A DNA stretch of 64,000 nt from Tetragenococcus osmophilus (GCF_003795125.1 NZ_CP027783.1:2170001-2234000); one strand, 5' to 3'; shown: positions 46,099 to 56,302, numbered from the stretch's first letter. Notes: generated by a model not told the origin, from the letters alone. Numbers and translations are program-made.

Positions 46099-48849
46099 TT
46101 ATGGGTTTTGTAAAAATTCTTCCATAAGTTGCTTCATTTCATATATCGTAGCCTCTTGAACAGGCAGTTCTTTGGGCAAAGCCTTTTCTAATCGTTTCCC
46201 ATAACTTTTCGTTACTATACGCCGGTCGAATAGGATCATCAATCCTTTATCCTTTTCTGATCGAATCAGCCTTCCTAATCCTTGTCTTAATTTCAAAGCC
46301 GCTTTAGGGAGGCTTTCTTGTGAGAAAGAGTCGAGACCTTGTTCGTTTAAGTAATAGTTTCTTGCCTGAATAAGTGGCCGGTTAGGATTTTCAAAAGGTA
46401 GACGAGTAACAATTAATAATTGCAAAGCGTCTCCGGGTAGATCCACTCCTTCCCAAAAACTATCGGCACCAAACAAAATCGATTGTTTCGATTGAATAAA
46501 CCGTTTGAGTAGCTTTTCTTTACTACCACCCATTCCTTGGGCAAGAATTTCTCGTCCTTTACTTAAAAAGTGCTGATGCATTTTCTTGTAAACTTTTTGC
46601 AGAATCTCATGAGAAGTAAATAAGACTAAAGCAGGTTGTGTCGTATTTTCCAAAAGGATAGTTAGATTTTTTGCCAAATAGTCGGCGTATTTGTTATTAC
46701 TTAATTCATTGATTTTAACATCATCACTTGTAATTAAAAGTTTCGCTTGTTGCTCATAATTATAGGTCTGTGGAATAACTTTTAGTGGCGCTTCAGGTAT
46801 CCCTAATTTCTTTGCAAAATAGTTTCTATTCTTAGGAACTTTCAAAGTGCCTCCGAGATAAATGATTTTATCATAGCGTTCATACCAACTTGTATTAGGT
46901 AAAATGGCAGCTTGAAAATCAATTAACTGCAAGCGCGCTGTTTTTTTGTTTCCATATAAATAAAGCCAATGTACATAAGCTGAGGACCAATTCGTCAACC
47001 AATCATTCATAAATGAAGCTTGTGTCTTCATTTCTTCATAAAAGGAAAGAAATTCCCCGAAATAAACTCGCTGACGATCTAACCAAGCATCGCTAATCGT
47101 ATTTAAATATTCATTTAACTGCGATTGTATACTAAGCAATTCTTGGTAATATAATAACAACCGCTGAATCTCTTTTTCTCCGGATAGCGGCAATTTTTCT
47201 CGTTGCTCTGCTTGTAAAATAACTTCTTCTTGTAGTGGCCAATCTGTAAACCATTCAGAAAGCAGGTCCTCTTGGCATTCGATAATTGCTTGTAGTTCTT
47301 CTTGATACAAGGAAAACAAACGCAAACTTTCTGCATCATCTTTTAACATGTTCTCAATTTGATCAAATAATTGTCCTTCTTCATGAAATTGATGAACTTT
47401 TCGTTGAAAGGCAAAGGTATCAAGATAATGCTTGGATACTTTTTCCATTGTTTCAGGCAAGTGATGAGCTTCATCGATAAGTAGATAGTGACTTTCAGGT
47501 AACAACGGTTGGCTACGCTGAGTTTCTTGAGCTAAAAACGCATGATTAATAATTAAAATATTGCTTTGTGCCATACGTTTTTGTAGATGACGTAAGAAAT
47601 CTTCTTGATAAAATGGCTGCTGAGCAGACAAATAATCTATACCCCGATGAGTAATTTCTTGAAATAACAAATGATCCAGACGAATTAAATTTAACTCATC
47701 CAAATCTCCCGTTGTGGTTTGTGTCAACCATACCAAAATCCCCATTTGATAAAGGGCATATTGCTTCTGCTGGACAGGAGATTCTAAGGTAGCTTTAAAA
47801 CGTTGTAAATCAATATAATGACTTTTGCTTTTAACTACAGTCGCATATAATGGCTGATCAACCAAACGATTCAACAAAGGAATATCTTGGTCAATCAGTT
47901 GATGTTGCAGCAAAATAGAAACCGTACTAATAATAAGCGGATTTTCCGGCGTTGCCAGAAAGGCCGCGGGTAATAAATAACCAATTGTTTTTCCCATACC
48001 AGTAGATGCTTCAATCAATAAGTCTTTTTCTTCGCTTTCTGCAAAATGGCGAAAAACTGTATTCATTAATTGACCTTGTTCTTTACGATAGGTTAACTGT
48101 TCTTGGTAAAGTTTGACTTTTTCTTTTTTTGTTTTAGGATAATGCCGTTCATAATATGGCTCTTCAAATAATGGCACTTCTTTTTTTCGCAGAGCAATTC
48201 CATCTATTACTTGTAAAGAAGAATCTAGTGGTTGTGGATTTGTTTGTGCTTGAAGTGTCATTTGTTTGATAAACAAATCCGTTTCTTTACTGGTCATCTC
48301 ACTTAATTGACTGATTTTTTCTAAGGTAACTAAAGGTAGTTTTTCTATCGTATCTTTAATATGTAACAATAAATAAGCCGTCACTTCAGCATCGCTATCA
48401 GCTTGATGAGGCGAGTCATGTTGAAGTCCCAAGCTTTCGGCTAAATCATTTAAGCGAAAACTAACTTCAGTAGGTAAAAAAATCTGCGCCAATTCCACCG
48501 TATCAATACCTGGAATTTGTAATTCCGGCATACCACAGCGTACCATTTCATGATTTAAAAAATTGTAGTCAAAATGAATGTTGTGAGCTACAAATGTCGT
48601 ATCAGCTAACAAATTATAAATAGTAGCTGCGACATCTTCAAAATAGAGCGCCTTTTTTACACGTTGATTTGAAATATGTGTCAAATGTTGGATTTGATTT
48701 GAAATTGGTTTAATAGGATTAATATCTACAGCAAAACGACTGATAATTTCATCATTTTCTACTAAAACACAACCAAATTGAATGATGCGATCAGTCTCAG
48801 GATCGGTTCCTGTTGTTTCGATATCTACAACTGCATAAGTGGTATTCAT
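46099..48849 (-). CDS. dinG: DinG family exonuclease/helicase-like protein
   Basis: A 916-residue protein. Residues 1-165 are a DEDDh exonuclease domain (VVDIETTGTDPETDRIIQFG, HNIHFDYNFL, HQADSDAEVTAYL). A superfamily 2 XPD-like helicase follows, with Walker A EASTGMGKTIGYLLP near 283, DEAH in LLIDEAHHLPE near 460 and the C-terminal motif LRQGLGRLIRSEKDKG near 865. The region between lacks the four Fe-S cysteines of E. coli DinG. In Staphylococcus this architecture acts as a 3'-5' nuclease rather than a helicase. It heads the operon with tseB, aspB and asnS. Confidence 0.93.
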   Translation of the reverse strand: MNTTYAVVDIETTGTDPETDRIIQFGCVLVENDEIISRFAVDINPIKPISNQIQHLTHISNQRVKKALYFEDVAATIYNLLADTTFVAHNIHFDYNFLNHEMVRCGMPELQIPGIDTVELAQIFLPTEVSFRLNDLAESLGLQHDSPHQADSDAEVTAYLLLHIKDTIEKLPLVTLEKISQLSEMTSKETDLFIKQMTLQAQTNPQPLDSSLQVIDGIALRKKEVPLFEEPYYERHYPKTKKEKVKLYQEQLTYRKEQGQLMNTVFRHFAESEEKDLLIEASTGMGKTIGYLLPAAFLATPENPLIISTVSILLQHQLIDQDIPLLNRLVDQPLYATVVKSKSHYIDLQRFKATLESPVQQKQYALYQMGILVWLTQTTTGDLDELNLIRLDHLLFQEITHRGIDYLSAQQPFYQEDFLRHLQKRMAQSNILIINHAFLAQETQRSQPLLPESHYLLIDEAHHLPETMEKVSKHYLDTFAFQRKVHQFHEEGQLFDQIENMLKDDAESLRLFSLYQEELQAIIECQEDLLSEWFTDWPLQEEVILQAEQREKLPLSGEKEIQRLLLYYQELLSIQSQLNEYLNTISDAWLDRQRVYFGEFLSFYEEMKTQASFMNDWLTNWSSAYVHWLYLYGNKKTARLQLIDFQAAILPNTSWYERYDKIIYLGGTLKVPKNRNYFAKKLGIPEAPLKVIPQTYNYEQQAKLLITSDDVKINELSNNKYADYLAKNLTILLENTTQPALVLFTSHEILQKVYKKMHQHFLSKGREILAQGMGGSKEKLLKRFIQSKQSILFGADSFWEGVDLPGDALQLLIVTRLPFENPNRPLIQARNYYLNEQGLDSFSQESLPKAALKLRQGLGRLIRSEKDKGLMILFDRRIVTKSYGKRLEKALPKELPVQEATIYEMKQLMEEFLQNP

Positions 48850-49056
48850 AACTTTTCACCTTTTCTTTGCTCCTTGCATTATAATACAGAACGAATGAAA
48901 AACCAATGAATGAAAATAAAGCAATAGGAAAATCTAGAACTACTTTAATCTCCCCCGCTCTAGTTTTAAAGAATTCTAGGATTACTATGAACAACTATCT
49001 TTTTTCAAACAGCAGTCATCAAATAAAAAGCACGAACGTTATTTAAATGGCAATAA

Positions 49057-49084
49057 AAAAACGGAGCAAAATTTGCCCCGTTTT
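49057..49084 (-). terminator. Terminator of the cold shock gene
   Basis: On the minus strand ACGGGGCAAA/TTTGCTCCGT (G-U pair) runs into a T run, 18 bp after the csp stop. Confidence 0.82.
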
Positions 49085-49101
49085 ATGCTTGATTTTTTAA
49101 A

Positions 49102-49302
49102 TTAAGCTTTTACTACATTAGTAGCTTGTGGTCCGCGTTGGCCTTCTTCGATATCGAAAGTTACGGATTGGCCTTCTTCTAAGGTTTTGAATCCTTCTTC
49201 TTGGATAGCTGAAAAGTGAACGAATACATCGTTACCATCTTCACCTGTAATAAAACCATAACCTTTTTCTGCGTTAAACCATTTCACTGTACCTGTTTCC
49301 AT
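49102..49302 (-). CDS. Cold shock protein, CspA family
   Basis: A 66-residue single cold-shock domain that binds single-stranded RNA/DNA. RNP1 is [11 protein letters not shown] and RNP2 is [20 protein letters not shown] opens the barrel. AAGGAGG precedes the ATG by 9 bases. The mRNA has a long leader (about 115 nt from the extended -10 at 49424), the usual site of temperature-dependent control in this family. Confidence 0.96.
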   Translation of the reverse strand: METGTVKWFNAEKGYGFITGEDGNDVFVHFSAIQEEGFKTLEEGQSVTFDIEEGQRGPQATNVVKA

Positions 49303-49432
49303 GTAAAAAAATCCTCCTTGTGTATAAACACATATTTTGCGAATCCTTGTTAAGTGAATATTTGGAAGATGTTCTTAGATGAAACAAGCTACCATAAATT
49401 ACGTAACAAAAACTACATTTCATAGTATAACA
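49303..49432 (-). promoter_or_regulatory. Cold shock gene promoter and long leader
   Basis: The extended -10 TGTTATACT (49432-49424, minus strand) is followed by about 115 nt of untranslated leader. A small hairpin GTGT/ACAC lies just upstream of AAGGAGG and could switch with temperature. Confidence 0.5.
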
Positions 49433-49491
49433 TATAAACTAATAAATGCCTAACTATTTGCAAAAAATTTTTCACATCAATTTGAAAAAAT

Positions 49492-49522
49492 AACAGACAC
49501 TTACGAAACATAAGTGCCTGTT
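49492..49522 (-). terminator. Terminator of the baeRF gene
   Basis: A 12-bp stem (AACAGGCACTTA/TAAGTGTCTGTT on the minus strand, one G-T pair) followed by ATTTTTT. Confidence 0.82.
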
Positions 49523-49541
49523 TATTTTCAGCAATAAATCA

Positions 49542-50636
49542 TTAATATCTTAAAGTAGCGTATAAACTTTTTTCTCCTGGTGCATCATCTTGATCGAGTA
49601 CGAATACATCGCCGCTATTGCGTAATACGTCACGCGCCGTTGTGTTAAGAACTTGGCGCCAATCATACTCTTCTTCAGGATTTTCACCGAAGTTTTCTTG
49701 CAAGTTAGATGTAGCGATAAAGAATTGATCAACTCGTCCTAATGCAGCTGCTTGTTTGATATCAGCAATTTGATCAAAGCTTTTTCGCTCGATTAATTTC
49801 TTATACTCAGCGATTTCTCTTTTTGATAGTTCATCGGTAATAGGACCTGTTTCTTCTTCCATTTCTTGAATGGAAAGTTGTGCTGGTGAACGAGTAATGG
49901 CTATGGTTGGATCATAGTAATTATATTTCGCATTTTTCTTGAAAGTTGTTTGATTTTCAGAAAGAGCGAAAAGATAAAGCGGAACTTTTTCTTCATTTTC
50001 AAGTTCATTTCTTAAAAAGTTATCAATTGCTTGATAGTAATTGTTCCAATCAATATTAACTTCTTCATCTTTTGGGTTCCCGCTATGATAACCTAAACCA
50101 GAACGAAAATCGGATCCACCACCTGTGATTTCAGTACCTAAAGCTGTTTCTAAGTCCGTTGGCGCATCACTAGGTAGTTCAACTTCTGAAAGTTTTTTAT
50201 TACTCATAAAATACAAATCCATAGAGTCACGATTTAACGCCATCAAGTAATAGCGATAATTAAATTGAGCATTTTTAATGATAGCCAACAAGTAAGGTGT
50301 ATCTCCTACATAATATTGTTCATCAACACGAATACTTAATCGATGAATATAGGTTTCTTCTGCAGTTAAAATAATAGCGACACTTGTTGTTGCATTACGG
50401 AAAAATGCTCGATCGTTTAACAAATCATCAAGTTTTTCTTGGAATGGTTCCCAATTTTGATCTGGATAACGTTTATCAAAACGAGCTTTTGCTTTTTTCA
50501 TAAAGTTTTTAATCTTAATTTGATCTTTTTCTACTCCTTGAGGAGATACATTAGTATTTACCATAATTGTAATAAATGGTCCTTGTACCCCTTCATTTGA
50601 CAAACGCTCTAATAATGCTCTTCCAATTCTTGCCAT
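49542..50636 (-). CDS. baeRF family protein (bacterial release-factor-like)
   Basis: A 364-residue soluble protein of the bacterial archaeo-eukaryotic release factor group. The N-terminal domain has AEETYIHRLSIRVDEQYYVGDTP-like strands. The middle domain opens with FNYRYYLMALNRDSMDLYFMS near 125, the hallmark of baeRF proteins. A third domain contains RVDQFFIATS near 305 and ends VFVLDQDD. These proteins resemble eRF1 and are thought to act on ribosomes; the catalytic GGQ is absent here. AGGAGG precedes the ATG. Divergent from the SOS polymerase. Function not established. Confidence 0.72.
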   Translation of the reverse strand: MARIGRALLERLSNEGVQGPFITIMVNTNVSPQGVEKDQIKIKNFMKKAKARFDKRYPDQNWEPFQEKLDDLLNDRAFFRNATTSVAIILTAEETYIHRLSIRVDEQYYVGDTPYLLAIIKNAQFNYRYYLMALNRDSMDLYFMSNKKLSEVELPSDAPTDLETALGTEITGGGSDFRSGLGYHSGNPKDEEVNIDWNNYYQAIDNFLRNELENEEKVPLYLFALSENQTTFKKNAKYNYYDPTIAITRSPAQLSIQEMEEETGPITDELSKREIAEYKKLIERKSFDQIADIKQAAALGRVDQFFIATSNLQENFGENPEEEYDWRQVLNTTARDVLRNSGDVFVLDQDDAPGEKSLYATLRY

Positions 50637-50787
50637 ATATTGTTCGCCTCCTATTTAATTTGTTAACTCAATTTTAGTGTACCATGAGAATGCTTCCTAG
50701 CAAAATAAAACGATATCACTCTTATTGAAATTTTTTTCTTTTAAATGCTCAGCTTTTTATTCTTTATTTCCAGGGGTTAACTTTTTC

Positions 50788-50817
50788 TTTACAAACAGGA
50801 ACGTTTGTTCGTATAAT
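50788..50817 (+). promoter_or_regulatory. SOS promoter with LexA (DinR) box
   Basis: -35 TTTACA (50788-50793) and -10 TATAAT (50812-50817) with an 18-bp spacer. Inside the spacer lies GAACGTTTGTTC (50799-50810), a perfect Gram-positive LexA box (GAAC-N4-GTTC), ideally placed to block the promoter. Confidence 0.88.
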
Positions 50818-50840
50818 AAAAGTGAAAGTAGGTGGTCGTT

Positions 50841-52181
50841 TTGGTTTATTTTGATTATGAAAAAGAACCTTTACGCGATATTTTATTTATTGATGTGAAA
50901 AGTTTTTATGCTACAGTGGAATGTATCTTTCACGATTGGGACCCTTTAGAAACTATGCTAGTAGTCGCTAGCCACGCCGATAACACAGGCAATGGTTTAA
51001 TTCTAGCTGCCTCTCCTAAAGCTAAAGAAGTCTTAGGGATTTCTAATGTTTCGCGCGTAGACCATTTGCCTGATCACCCTTTATTAAAACAAGTACCTCC
51101 ACGTATGAAATTGTATATTAAAGAAAACATGGCACTAAATCGGCTATTTGAAACTTACGTCGCTCCTGAAGATTTATTAATTTATTCAATTGATGAATCG
51201 ATTTTAGACGTGACACGTTCCTTGAATCTATTTTTCCCAAGTCCTCATTTGTCTCGCCAAGAAAAACGATGGAAGATGGCACAAAAAATCCAAAAAGAAA
51301 TCTATGAAAAAACAGGATTAATTCTTTCAATAGGAATTGGCGACAACCCTTTATTAGGAAAACTGGCTTTAGATACCGACGCCAAATATCAAAAAGCAAA
51401 TAACTATACCGCTGAATGGAGCTATCGCGATATCGAAAATAAAGTTTGGCAAGTTCATCCGATGACGGAATTTTGGGGCATTGGTACACGTACAAAAAAA
51501 CAACTAGCTAAAATTGGCATTAATACCATCGAACAATTGGCTAATTCAAATGTGGACTTACTTTATTACCGCTTTGGTGTTATTGGCGAACAGCTTTACC
51601 ATCATGCAAATGGCATCGATCGAACAATTCTAAGTGAAACACCTCCTAAAGTAAAAGAAAAATCTTACGGAAATAGCCAAGTTTTACCTAAAAACTATAC
51701 CGATCAACGAGAAATTGAGATTGTTATCGGTGAATTAGCAGAACAAGTGGCTGCTCGAATCCGCCGTCACGATTGCTTAACTTCATGTATACATCTTTAT
51801 ATCGGTACAGCTTACGGCGAAAGTGATAGCGGGTTTTCTCATCAAATGACGATCCCTGCGACCAACACTAATAAAGAATTAAAAGCTCATTGCTTACGTT
51901 TATTTCGTAAGTATTATGACAAGCAAGCTATTCGTCATGTGGGCATTACTTATTCCAAATTAGTTTATACGCAAGCACGGGAAATAGATTTATTTTCAGA
52001 AGCTGATCAACGTTTAACTGAAGAACGCCTAGATAAAGTGGTTGATAAAATCCGTGCTAAATACGGTTTTGCTTCCATTGTTTATGCTACTAGTAAATTA
52101 GAGGGCGCACGCAGTATTGCTCGTAGCCATTTAGTTGGGGGACATAACGGTGGTGCTGGCGGCTTAGATGGTCTCACTTGA
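50841..52181 (+). CDS. SOS-inducible Y-family DNA polymerase (UvrX/UmuC-like)
   Basis: An error-prone lesion-bypass polymerase of 446 residues. DILFIDVKSFYATVECIF near residue 10 holds the first metal Asp and the steric-gate region. YSIDESILDVT near 118 supplies the second acids. A helix-hairpin-helix thumb (FWGIGTRTKKQLAKIGI) and little-finger domain follow. No DnaN-binding QLxLF tail is obvious, but EIDLFSEADQRL near 390 is a plausible clamp motif. I start at TTG 50841 (AGGTGG 5 bases upstream); a GTG at 50832 is in frame but badly spaced. LexA control is explicit in the promoter. Confidence 0.93.
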   Translation: MVYFDYEKEPLRDILFIDVKSFYATVECIFHDWDPLETMLVVASHADNTGNGLILAASPKAKEVLGISNVSRVDHLPDHPLLKQVPPRMKLYIKENMALNRLFETYVAPEDLLIYSIDESILDVTRSLNLFFPSPHLSRQEKRWKMAQKIQKEIYEKTGLILSIGIGDNPLLGKLALDTDAKYQKANNYTAEWSYRDIENKVWQVHPMTEFWGIGTRTKKQLAKIGINTIEQLANSNVDLLYYRFGVIGEQLYHHANGIDRTILSETPPKVKEKSYGNSQVLPKNYTDQREIEIVIGELAEQVAARIRRHDCLTSCIHLYIGTAYGESDSGFSHQMTIPATNTNKELKAHCLRLFRKYYDKQAIRHVGITYSKLVYTQAREIDLFSEADQRLTEERLDKVVDKIRAKYGFASIVYATSKLEGARSIARSHLVGGHNGGAGGLDGLT

Positions 52182-52210
52182 TAAAATCTCCTTCTTCTCC
52201 ATTCATTTTC

Positions 52211-52240
52211 GTTTACAAAGGTAAACAACAATGCTACACT
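52211..52240 (+). promoter_or_regulatory. copB promoter with CopY-like operator
   Basis: -35 TTTACA (52212-52217), a 17-bp spacer and extended -10 TGCTACACT (52232-52240). The palindrome GTTTACAAAGGTAAAC (52211-52226) covers the -35. Its core TACAAAGGTA differs by one base from the cop box TACA-N2-TGTA. No copY gene is in the window. Confidence 0.55.
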
Positions 52241-52272
52241 GAATGTGTAATATAAAAAAGGAGGCAGTCGTA

Positions 52273-54321
52273 ATGAGTACAACACATGAACATCAACAAC
52301 ATACAGATCATTCTTCAATGGACCACGATCATGATCATAGCGGACATTCTGGAATGGATCATTCCATGCATATGGGAAATTTAAAACCTAAATTTTTTAT
52401 TTCTTTAATCTTGACCATTCCGATTATTTTAATGTCACCAATGATGGGGATCGATCTACCTTTTCAATTTCAATTCGCTGGTTCTGAATGGATCGTATTG
52501 ATCTTGGCTACTATTTTATTCTTTTATGGAGGGATGCCTTTCCTACAAGGAGCAAAAATGGAGCTATCTTCTAAAGAACCCGCAATGATGACGTTAATCT
52601 CTCTAGGCATTACAGTAGCTTATATCTACAGTCTATATGCCTTTGTCATGAATAATTTTGTGCCACAAACTGCTCATGTCATGGACTTTTTCTGGGAATT
52701 AGCTACACTAATTGTCATTATGCTACTAGGTCACTGGGTAGAAATGAACGCAGTAAGTAATGCTGGCAGTGCATTAGAAAAAATGGCTCAGTTATTACCA
52801 AATACCGCCCACGTTGTCGACGATAATGGAGATACAAAAGATGTTTCGTTACAAGAAGTGCAAGAAGGGCAACATGTATTAATTAAAGCTGGTGAAAAAA
52901 TTCCAACAGACGGTACAGTTGTAAAAGGCTCGACCAGTGTTAACGAAGCAATGGTTACCGGTGAAGCTAAAGACGTGGAAAAGGAACAAAAGGACACTGT
53001 TATTGGTGGTTCTGTTAATGGTTCTGGCACAATTACCGTTGAAGTAACAGGTACGGGTGAATCTGGTTACCTTTCCCAAGTAATGACACTTGTCGAAAAT
53101 GCACAAAATGAAAAATCAAGAGTCGAAACTCTTTCGGATAGAGTTGCCAAATGGTTATTTTATATTGCGTTAGCTGCTGGGATTTTAGCGTTTATCGGTG
53201 GGTTCATTACCTCTGATTTAAGTACAGCTTTTGAACGTATGGTTACCGTTCTTATCATTGCTTGTCCGCATGCTTTAGGACTTGCAATTCCTTTAGTTAT
53301 TGCACGTTCGACTTCTTTGGGTGCCAAAAATGGGTTACTATTACAAAACCGAGAAGCTTTGGAAACAGCAAAAAATGCGGATGTCATTTTAATGGACAAA
53401 ACAGGTACATTAACTGAAGGTAATTTTGCTGTAAATAATTATCGTTCATTTAGTGAGGACTACACAGCTGATCAAGTACTCACTTACATTTCAGCACTAG
53501 AACAAAATTCTAGCCATCCATTAGCCATCGGTATTTTAAACAAAGCTGAAGAATTATCTTTAGATATCCCTGAAGCTTCTGATGTCGAAAACTTACCTGG
53601 CGTCGGACTCAAAGGAACCGTAGATGGAAAAAATATTAAAGTAGCAAGTGTTTCTTATTTGAATAAACAATCGATTGATTATGATAAAAACGATTTTAAC
53701 GAACTATCGAAGCAAGGAAATTCAGTTAGTTTCTTATTAATCGATGAAAAAAATATTGGTCTAGTTGCTCAAGGTGATCAAATAAAACCTAGCGCTAAAT
53801 CCATGATACAATCCTTAAAAGATCAAGATATCGAACCTGTCATGTTAACAGGAGATAATCAACAAGTAGCTCAAGCTGTCGCGAAAGAATTAGGTATTGA
53901 TGATGTACATGCAGAATTAATGCCTGAAGATAAAGAAAAAATGGTCAAAGATTATCGCGATAACGGCCAAGTTGTTATGATGGTTGGCGATGGTGTCAAT
54001 GACGCACCTAGTTTGGCAAGAGCAGATATTGGTATAGCCATTGGCGCTGGTACAGACGTTGCTATCGACTCAGCTGATGTAATATTAGTCAAAAGTGACC
54101 CATCTGATATCATGCACTTCCTAACGTTAGCTAAACGTACGCAACGTAAGATGGTACAAAATATCTGGTGGGGTGCTGGATACAACATTGTAGCTATCCC
54201 ATTAGCAGCTGGTGTCTTAGCTCCAATTGGTATCATTTTAAGCCCAGCAGTCGGCGCAATTGTGATGTCACTAAGTACGATTATTGTTGCTATTAATGCT
54301 ATGTTGCTAAAAATTGATTAA
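52273..54321 (+). CDS. copB: Copper-exporting P1B-type ATPase CopB
   Basis: A 682-residue metal pump. The first 35 residues are a His/Met/Asp-rich metal-binding tail in place of CxxC domains, as in enterococcal CopB. About eight helices follow. The CPH motif (Cys331-Pro-His333) in helix 6 is the CopB type. The phosphorylated residue is Asp375 in [19 protein letters not shown] is the actuator TGE, and [12 protein letters not shown] the hinge. HPLAIG holds the nucleotide-binding His. I start at 52273 because AAAGGAGG lies 8 bases upstream. Confidence 0.95.
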   Translation: MSTTHEHQQHTDHSSMDHDHDHSGHSGMDHSMHMGNLKPKFFISLILTIPIILMSPMMGIDLPFQFQFAGSEWIVLILATILFFYGGMPFLQGAKMELSSKEPAMMTLISLGITVAYIYSLYAFVMNNFVPQTAHVMDFFWELATLIVIMLLGHWVEMNAVSNAGSALEKMAQLLPNTAHVVDDNGDTKDVSLQEVQEGQHVLIKAGEKIPTDGTVVKGSTSVNEAMVTGEAKDVEKEQKDTVIGGSVNGSGTITVEVTGTGESGYLSQVMTLVENAQNEKSRVETLSDRVAKWLFYIALAAGILAFIGGFITSDLSTAFERMVTVLIIACPHALGLAIPLVIARSTSLGAKNGLLLQNREALETAKNADVILMDKTGTLTEGNFAVNNYRSFSEDYTADQVLTYISALEQNSSHPLAIGILNKAEELSLDIPEASDVENLPGVGLKGTVDGKNIKVASVSYLNKQSIDYDKNDFNELSKQGNSVSFLLIDEKNIGLVAQGDQIKPSAKSMIQSLKDQDIEPVMLTGDNQQVAQAVAKELGIDDVHAELMPEDKEKMVKDYRDNGQVVMMVGDGVNDAPSLARADIGIAIGAGTDVAIDSADVILVKSDPSDIMHFLTLAKRTQRKMVQNIWWGAGYNIVAIPLAAGVLAPIGIILSPAVGAIVMSLSTIIVAINAMLLKID

Positions 54322-54330
54322 AGCTTACTT

Positions 54331-54366
54331 AAAAAGAAGTTACCAAAAATGGTAGCTTCTTTTTTA
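54331..54366 (+). terminator. Terminator of copB
   Basis: The AAGAAGTTACCA/TGGTAGCTTCTT hairpin (one mismatch) is followed by TTTTTT. Confidence 0.85.
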
Positions 54367-54402
54367 TGTCCAAGCTTCCTTTTAAAAAAATTTATTTCAT
54401 TA

Positions 54403-54452
54403 GTGACATTTTGTCACTTTTGTTGTATAGTAAACGAGTGACAAATTGTCAC
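54403..54452 (+). promoter_or_regulatory. hrtBA promoter with two TetR-type operators
   Basis: -35 GTGACA (54403-54408), a 17-bp spacer and -10 TATAGT (54426-54431). Two 15-bp palindromes, GTGACATTTTGTCAC (54403-54417) and GTGACAAATTGTCAC (54438-54452), lie on the -35 and on the start point, 35 bp apart, an ideal arrangement for repression. Confidence 0.85.
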
Positions 54453-54477
54453 TAACATTATTCAGGAGGTTACTAAT

Positions 54478-55542
54478 ATGTTTTTAGCATTAAAAGAAAT
54501 GCGTTATTCTAAATTACGTTTTGGCTTAATAATTGGAATGATGGTTTTAATTGCTTATGTCGTCTTTATGCTCTCTGGATTAGCAAGAGGATTAGCAGAA
54601 GAATTTAAAAAAGGCGTAGAAGACTGGCAAGCTGAAGAAATTGTTTTATCTGATGAAGCAAATAAAACACTTACTGCTTCTCAGCTAACAAGAGGCAATA
54701 TTGATGATGTTCAAAGTTCTACTAAAGCTCCCATTGGTTTATACAGCGGAGCGATTAAAGGCACTCAACAAGATATCACAGTTTTTGGTAGTACTAAGCA
54801 AGCTTTTTTATTGCCTAAACTAACCCAAGGAGAAAATTTCAAAAATAAAAATGATATTATCATTTCACAAAATCTAGCAGATACAGGCTATCAAGTTGGC
54901 GATAAAATTAATATTGGTCAATACGAAGAAGACTTAACTATTACTGGTATTTTCCCCGAGTCTTACTATACCGTAAGCCCCGTAGTTTATACGGATTTAG
55001 AAACGTGGACATCATTGAAGTTTGGCGATCAACCATTTGCTTCTGATGAGGAAAAACCAATCAACGCCATTGCTACAGAAGAAAAAGTAACACAAGTAGA
55101 AAATGAAGAAGATTTAGATCTCTTGACGACTCCCGAATTAATTGAAAATATTCCTGGTTATTCGGCTCAAAATCTCACATTAGATGCTATGATTTATTTC
55201 TTATTTGTAACAGCTACAGCCGTCATAGGCATTTTTATGTATGTTATTACATTACAGAAAAACGCCATTTTTGGTGTGATGAAAGCACAAGGCATACAGA
55301 ATTGGTTTATAGCAAAATCAATCATTGCTCAATCATTCGTAATAGGGATATTGGGCACTGGTGTTGCGATGATACTTGCTTACCTTACAAGTCTAGTCTT
55401 ACCTACTGCGATGCCTTTTGCCATTATTTGGTCCCAATGGCTACTTTATAGTTTCGTTTTAGTTTCAGTCGCTATTATAGGTGGATTATTCTCGATACGA
55501 TCAGTCGCTAAAGTTGACCCCATTACCGCTATAGGAGGATAA
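54478..55542 (+). CDS. hrtB: Heme/toxic-compound efflux ABC permease, HrtB-like
   Basis: A 354-residue FtsX/MacB-type permease with four helices: one N-terminal (about 18-40), a large extracellular domain (about 45-235) and three C-terminal helices. MFLALKEMRYSKLRFGLI and the closing SVAKVDPITAIGG are typical of HrtB/DevC. HrtBA expels heme in lactococci and enterococci; the substrate here is inferred from the regulator type and operators. AGGAGG precedes the ATG. Two bases separate it from the ATPase gene. Confidence 0.8.
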   Translation: MFLALKEMRYSKLRFGLIIGMMVLIAYVVFMLSGLARGLAEEFKKGVEDWQAEEIVLSDEANKTLTASQLTRGNIDDVQSSTKAPIGLYSGAIKGTQQDITVFGSTKQAFLLPKLTQGENFKNKNDIIISQNLADTGYQVGDKINIGQYEEDLTITGIFPESYYTVSPVVYTDLETWTSLKFGDQPFASDEEKPINAIATEEKVTQVENEEDLDLLTTPELIENIPGYSAQNLTLDAMIYFLFVTATAVIGIFMYVITLQKNAIFGVMKAQGIQNWFIAKSIIAQSFVIGILGTGVAMILAYLTSLVLPTAMPFAIIWSQWLLYSFVLVSVAIIGGLFSIRSVAKVDPITAIGG

Positions 55543-55544
55543 GT

Positions 55545-56225
55545 ATGAAAGATATATTAGTCATGGATAATATTTTTAAAAAATTTGGTTCCGGTCATAC
55601 TGAAATTACTGCATTAGAAGAAGTTAATTTTACAGCCAAAAAAGGAGAATTCATAAGCATTATTGGCCCTTCTGGTTCAGGGAAAAGCACATTTTTAACT
55701 ATCTCTGGTGGCCTACAAAGCCCAACTTCTGGAGACATTTTAATTAACGGAAATTCCTTTTCTAACTTATCAGAAAAAAAGCGCTCCGATTTACGCTTTA
55801 AAGAAATTGGTTTTATTTTGCAAAGTTCTAATTTAATCCCATTTTTAAAGGTTAAGGAACAATTTATTCTAGTCGACAAAGTAGATAAACGTAAAGCTTC
55901 TAACGAGCAAATAAACGAACTATTAGAATCTTTGGATATTGCTTCTTTGAAAAATAGCTACCCTCGTGATCTATCTGGTGGTGAACGACAACGAGTAGCT
56001 ATCGCCCGCGCCTTATTTAATAATCCAAGTTTGATCCTAGCAGATGAACCCACAGCAAGTTTAGATACAGAACATGCTTATGAAGTAGTTAAATTATTAG
56101 TAAGAGAAGCGCATGAAAAGCAAAAGGCTACGGTTATGGTAACTCATGATGAACGGATGACTCAGTGGAGTGATCGAACCTACCAAATGAAAGATGGTAA
56201 ACTACTTAAAATAGATAAAAATTGA
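55545..56225 (+). CDS. hrtA: ABC transporter ATPase, HrtA-like
   Basis: A 226-residue LolD/MacB-type ATPase. Walker A is [11 protein letters not shown] near residue 40, the signature [15 protein letters not shown] near 140, Walker [13 protein letters not shown], and the switch His is in MVTHDERM. It partners the permease 2 bases upstream. ATATAGGAGG supplies the ribosome site inside the end of that gene. Confidence 0.88.
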   Translation: MKDILVMDNIFKKFGSGHTEITALEEVNFTAKKGEFISIIGPSGSGKSTFLTISGGLQSPTSGDILINGNSFSNLSEKKRSDLRFKEIGFILQSSNLIPFLKVKEQFILVDKVDKRKASNEQINELLESLDIASLKNSYPRDLSGGERQRVAIARALFNNPSLILADEPTASLDTEHAYEVVKLLVREAHEKQKATVMVTHDERMTQWSDRTYQMKDGKLLKIDKN

Positions 56226-56242
56226 ACTGTTTCTTTACCATA

Positions 56243-56286
56243 GTGACAAAAAAAGTAAGCACGAGTATACTGTGAATAAAGATCAC
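56243..56286 (+). promoter_or_regulatory. Promoter of the TetR gene with half operators
   Basis: -35 GTGACA (56243-56248), 17-bp spacer, -10 TATACT (56266-56271). GTGACA is a half operator, and GTGA/TCAC (56272-56286) forms a loose second dyad, so repression should be weaker than at hrtBA. Confidence 0.6.
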
Positions 56287-56302
56287 TAAAGGAGAAAAGT
56301 AA

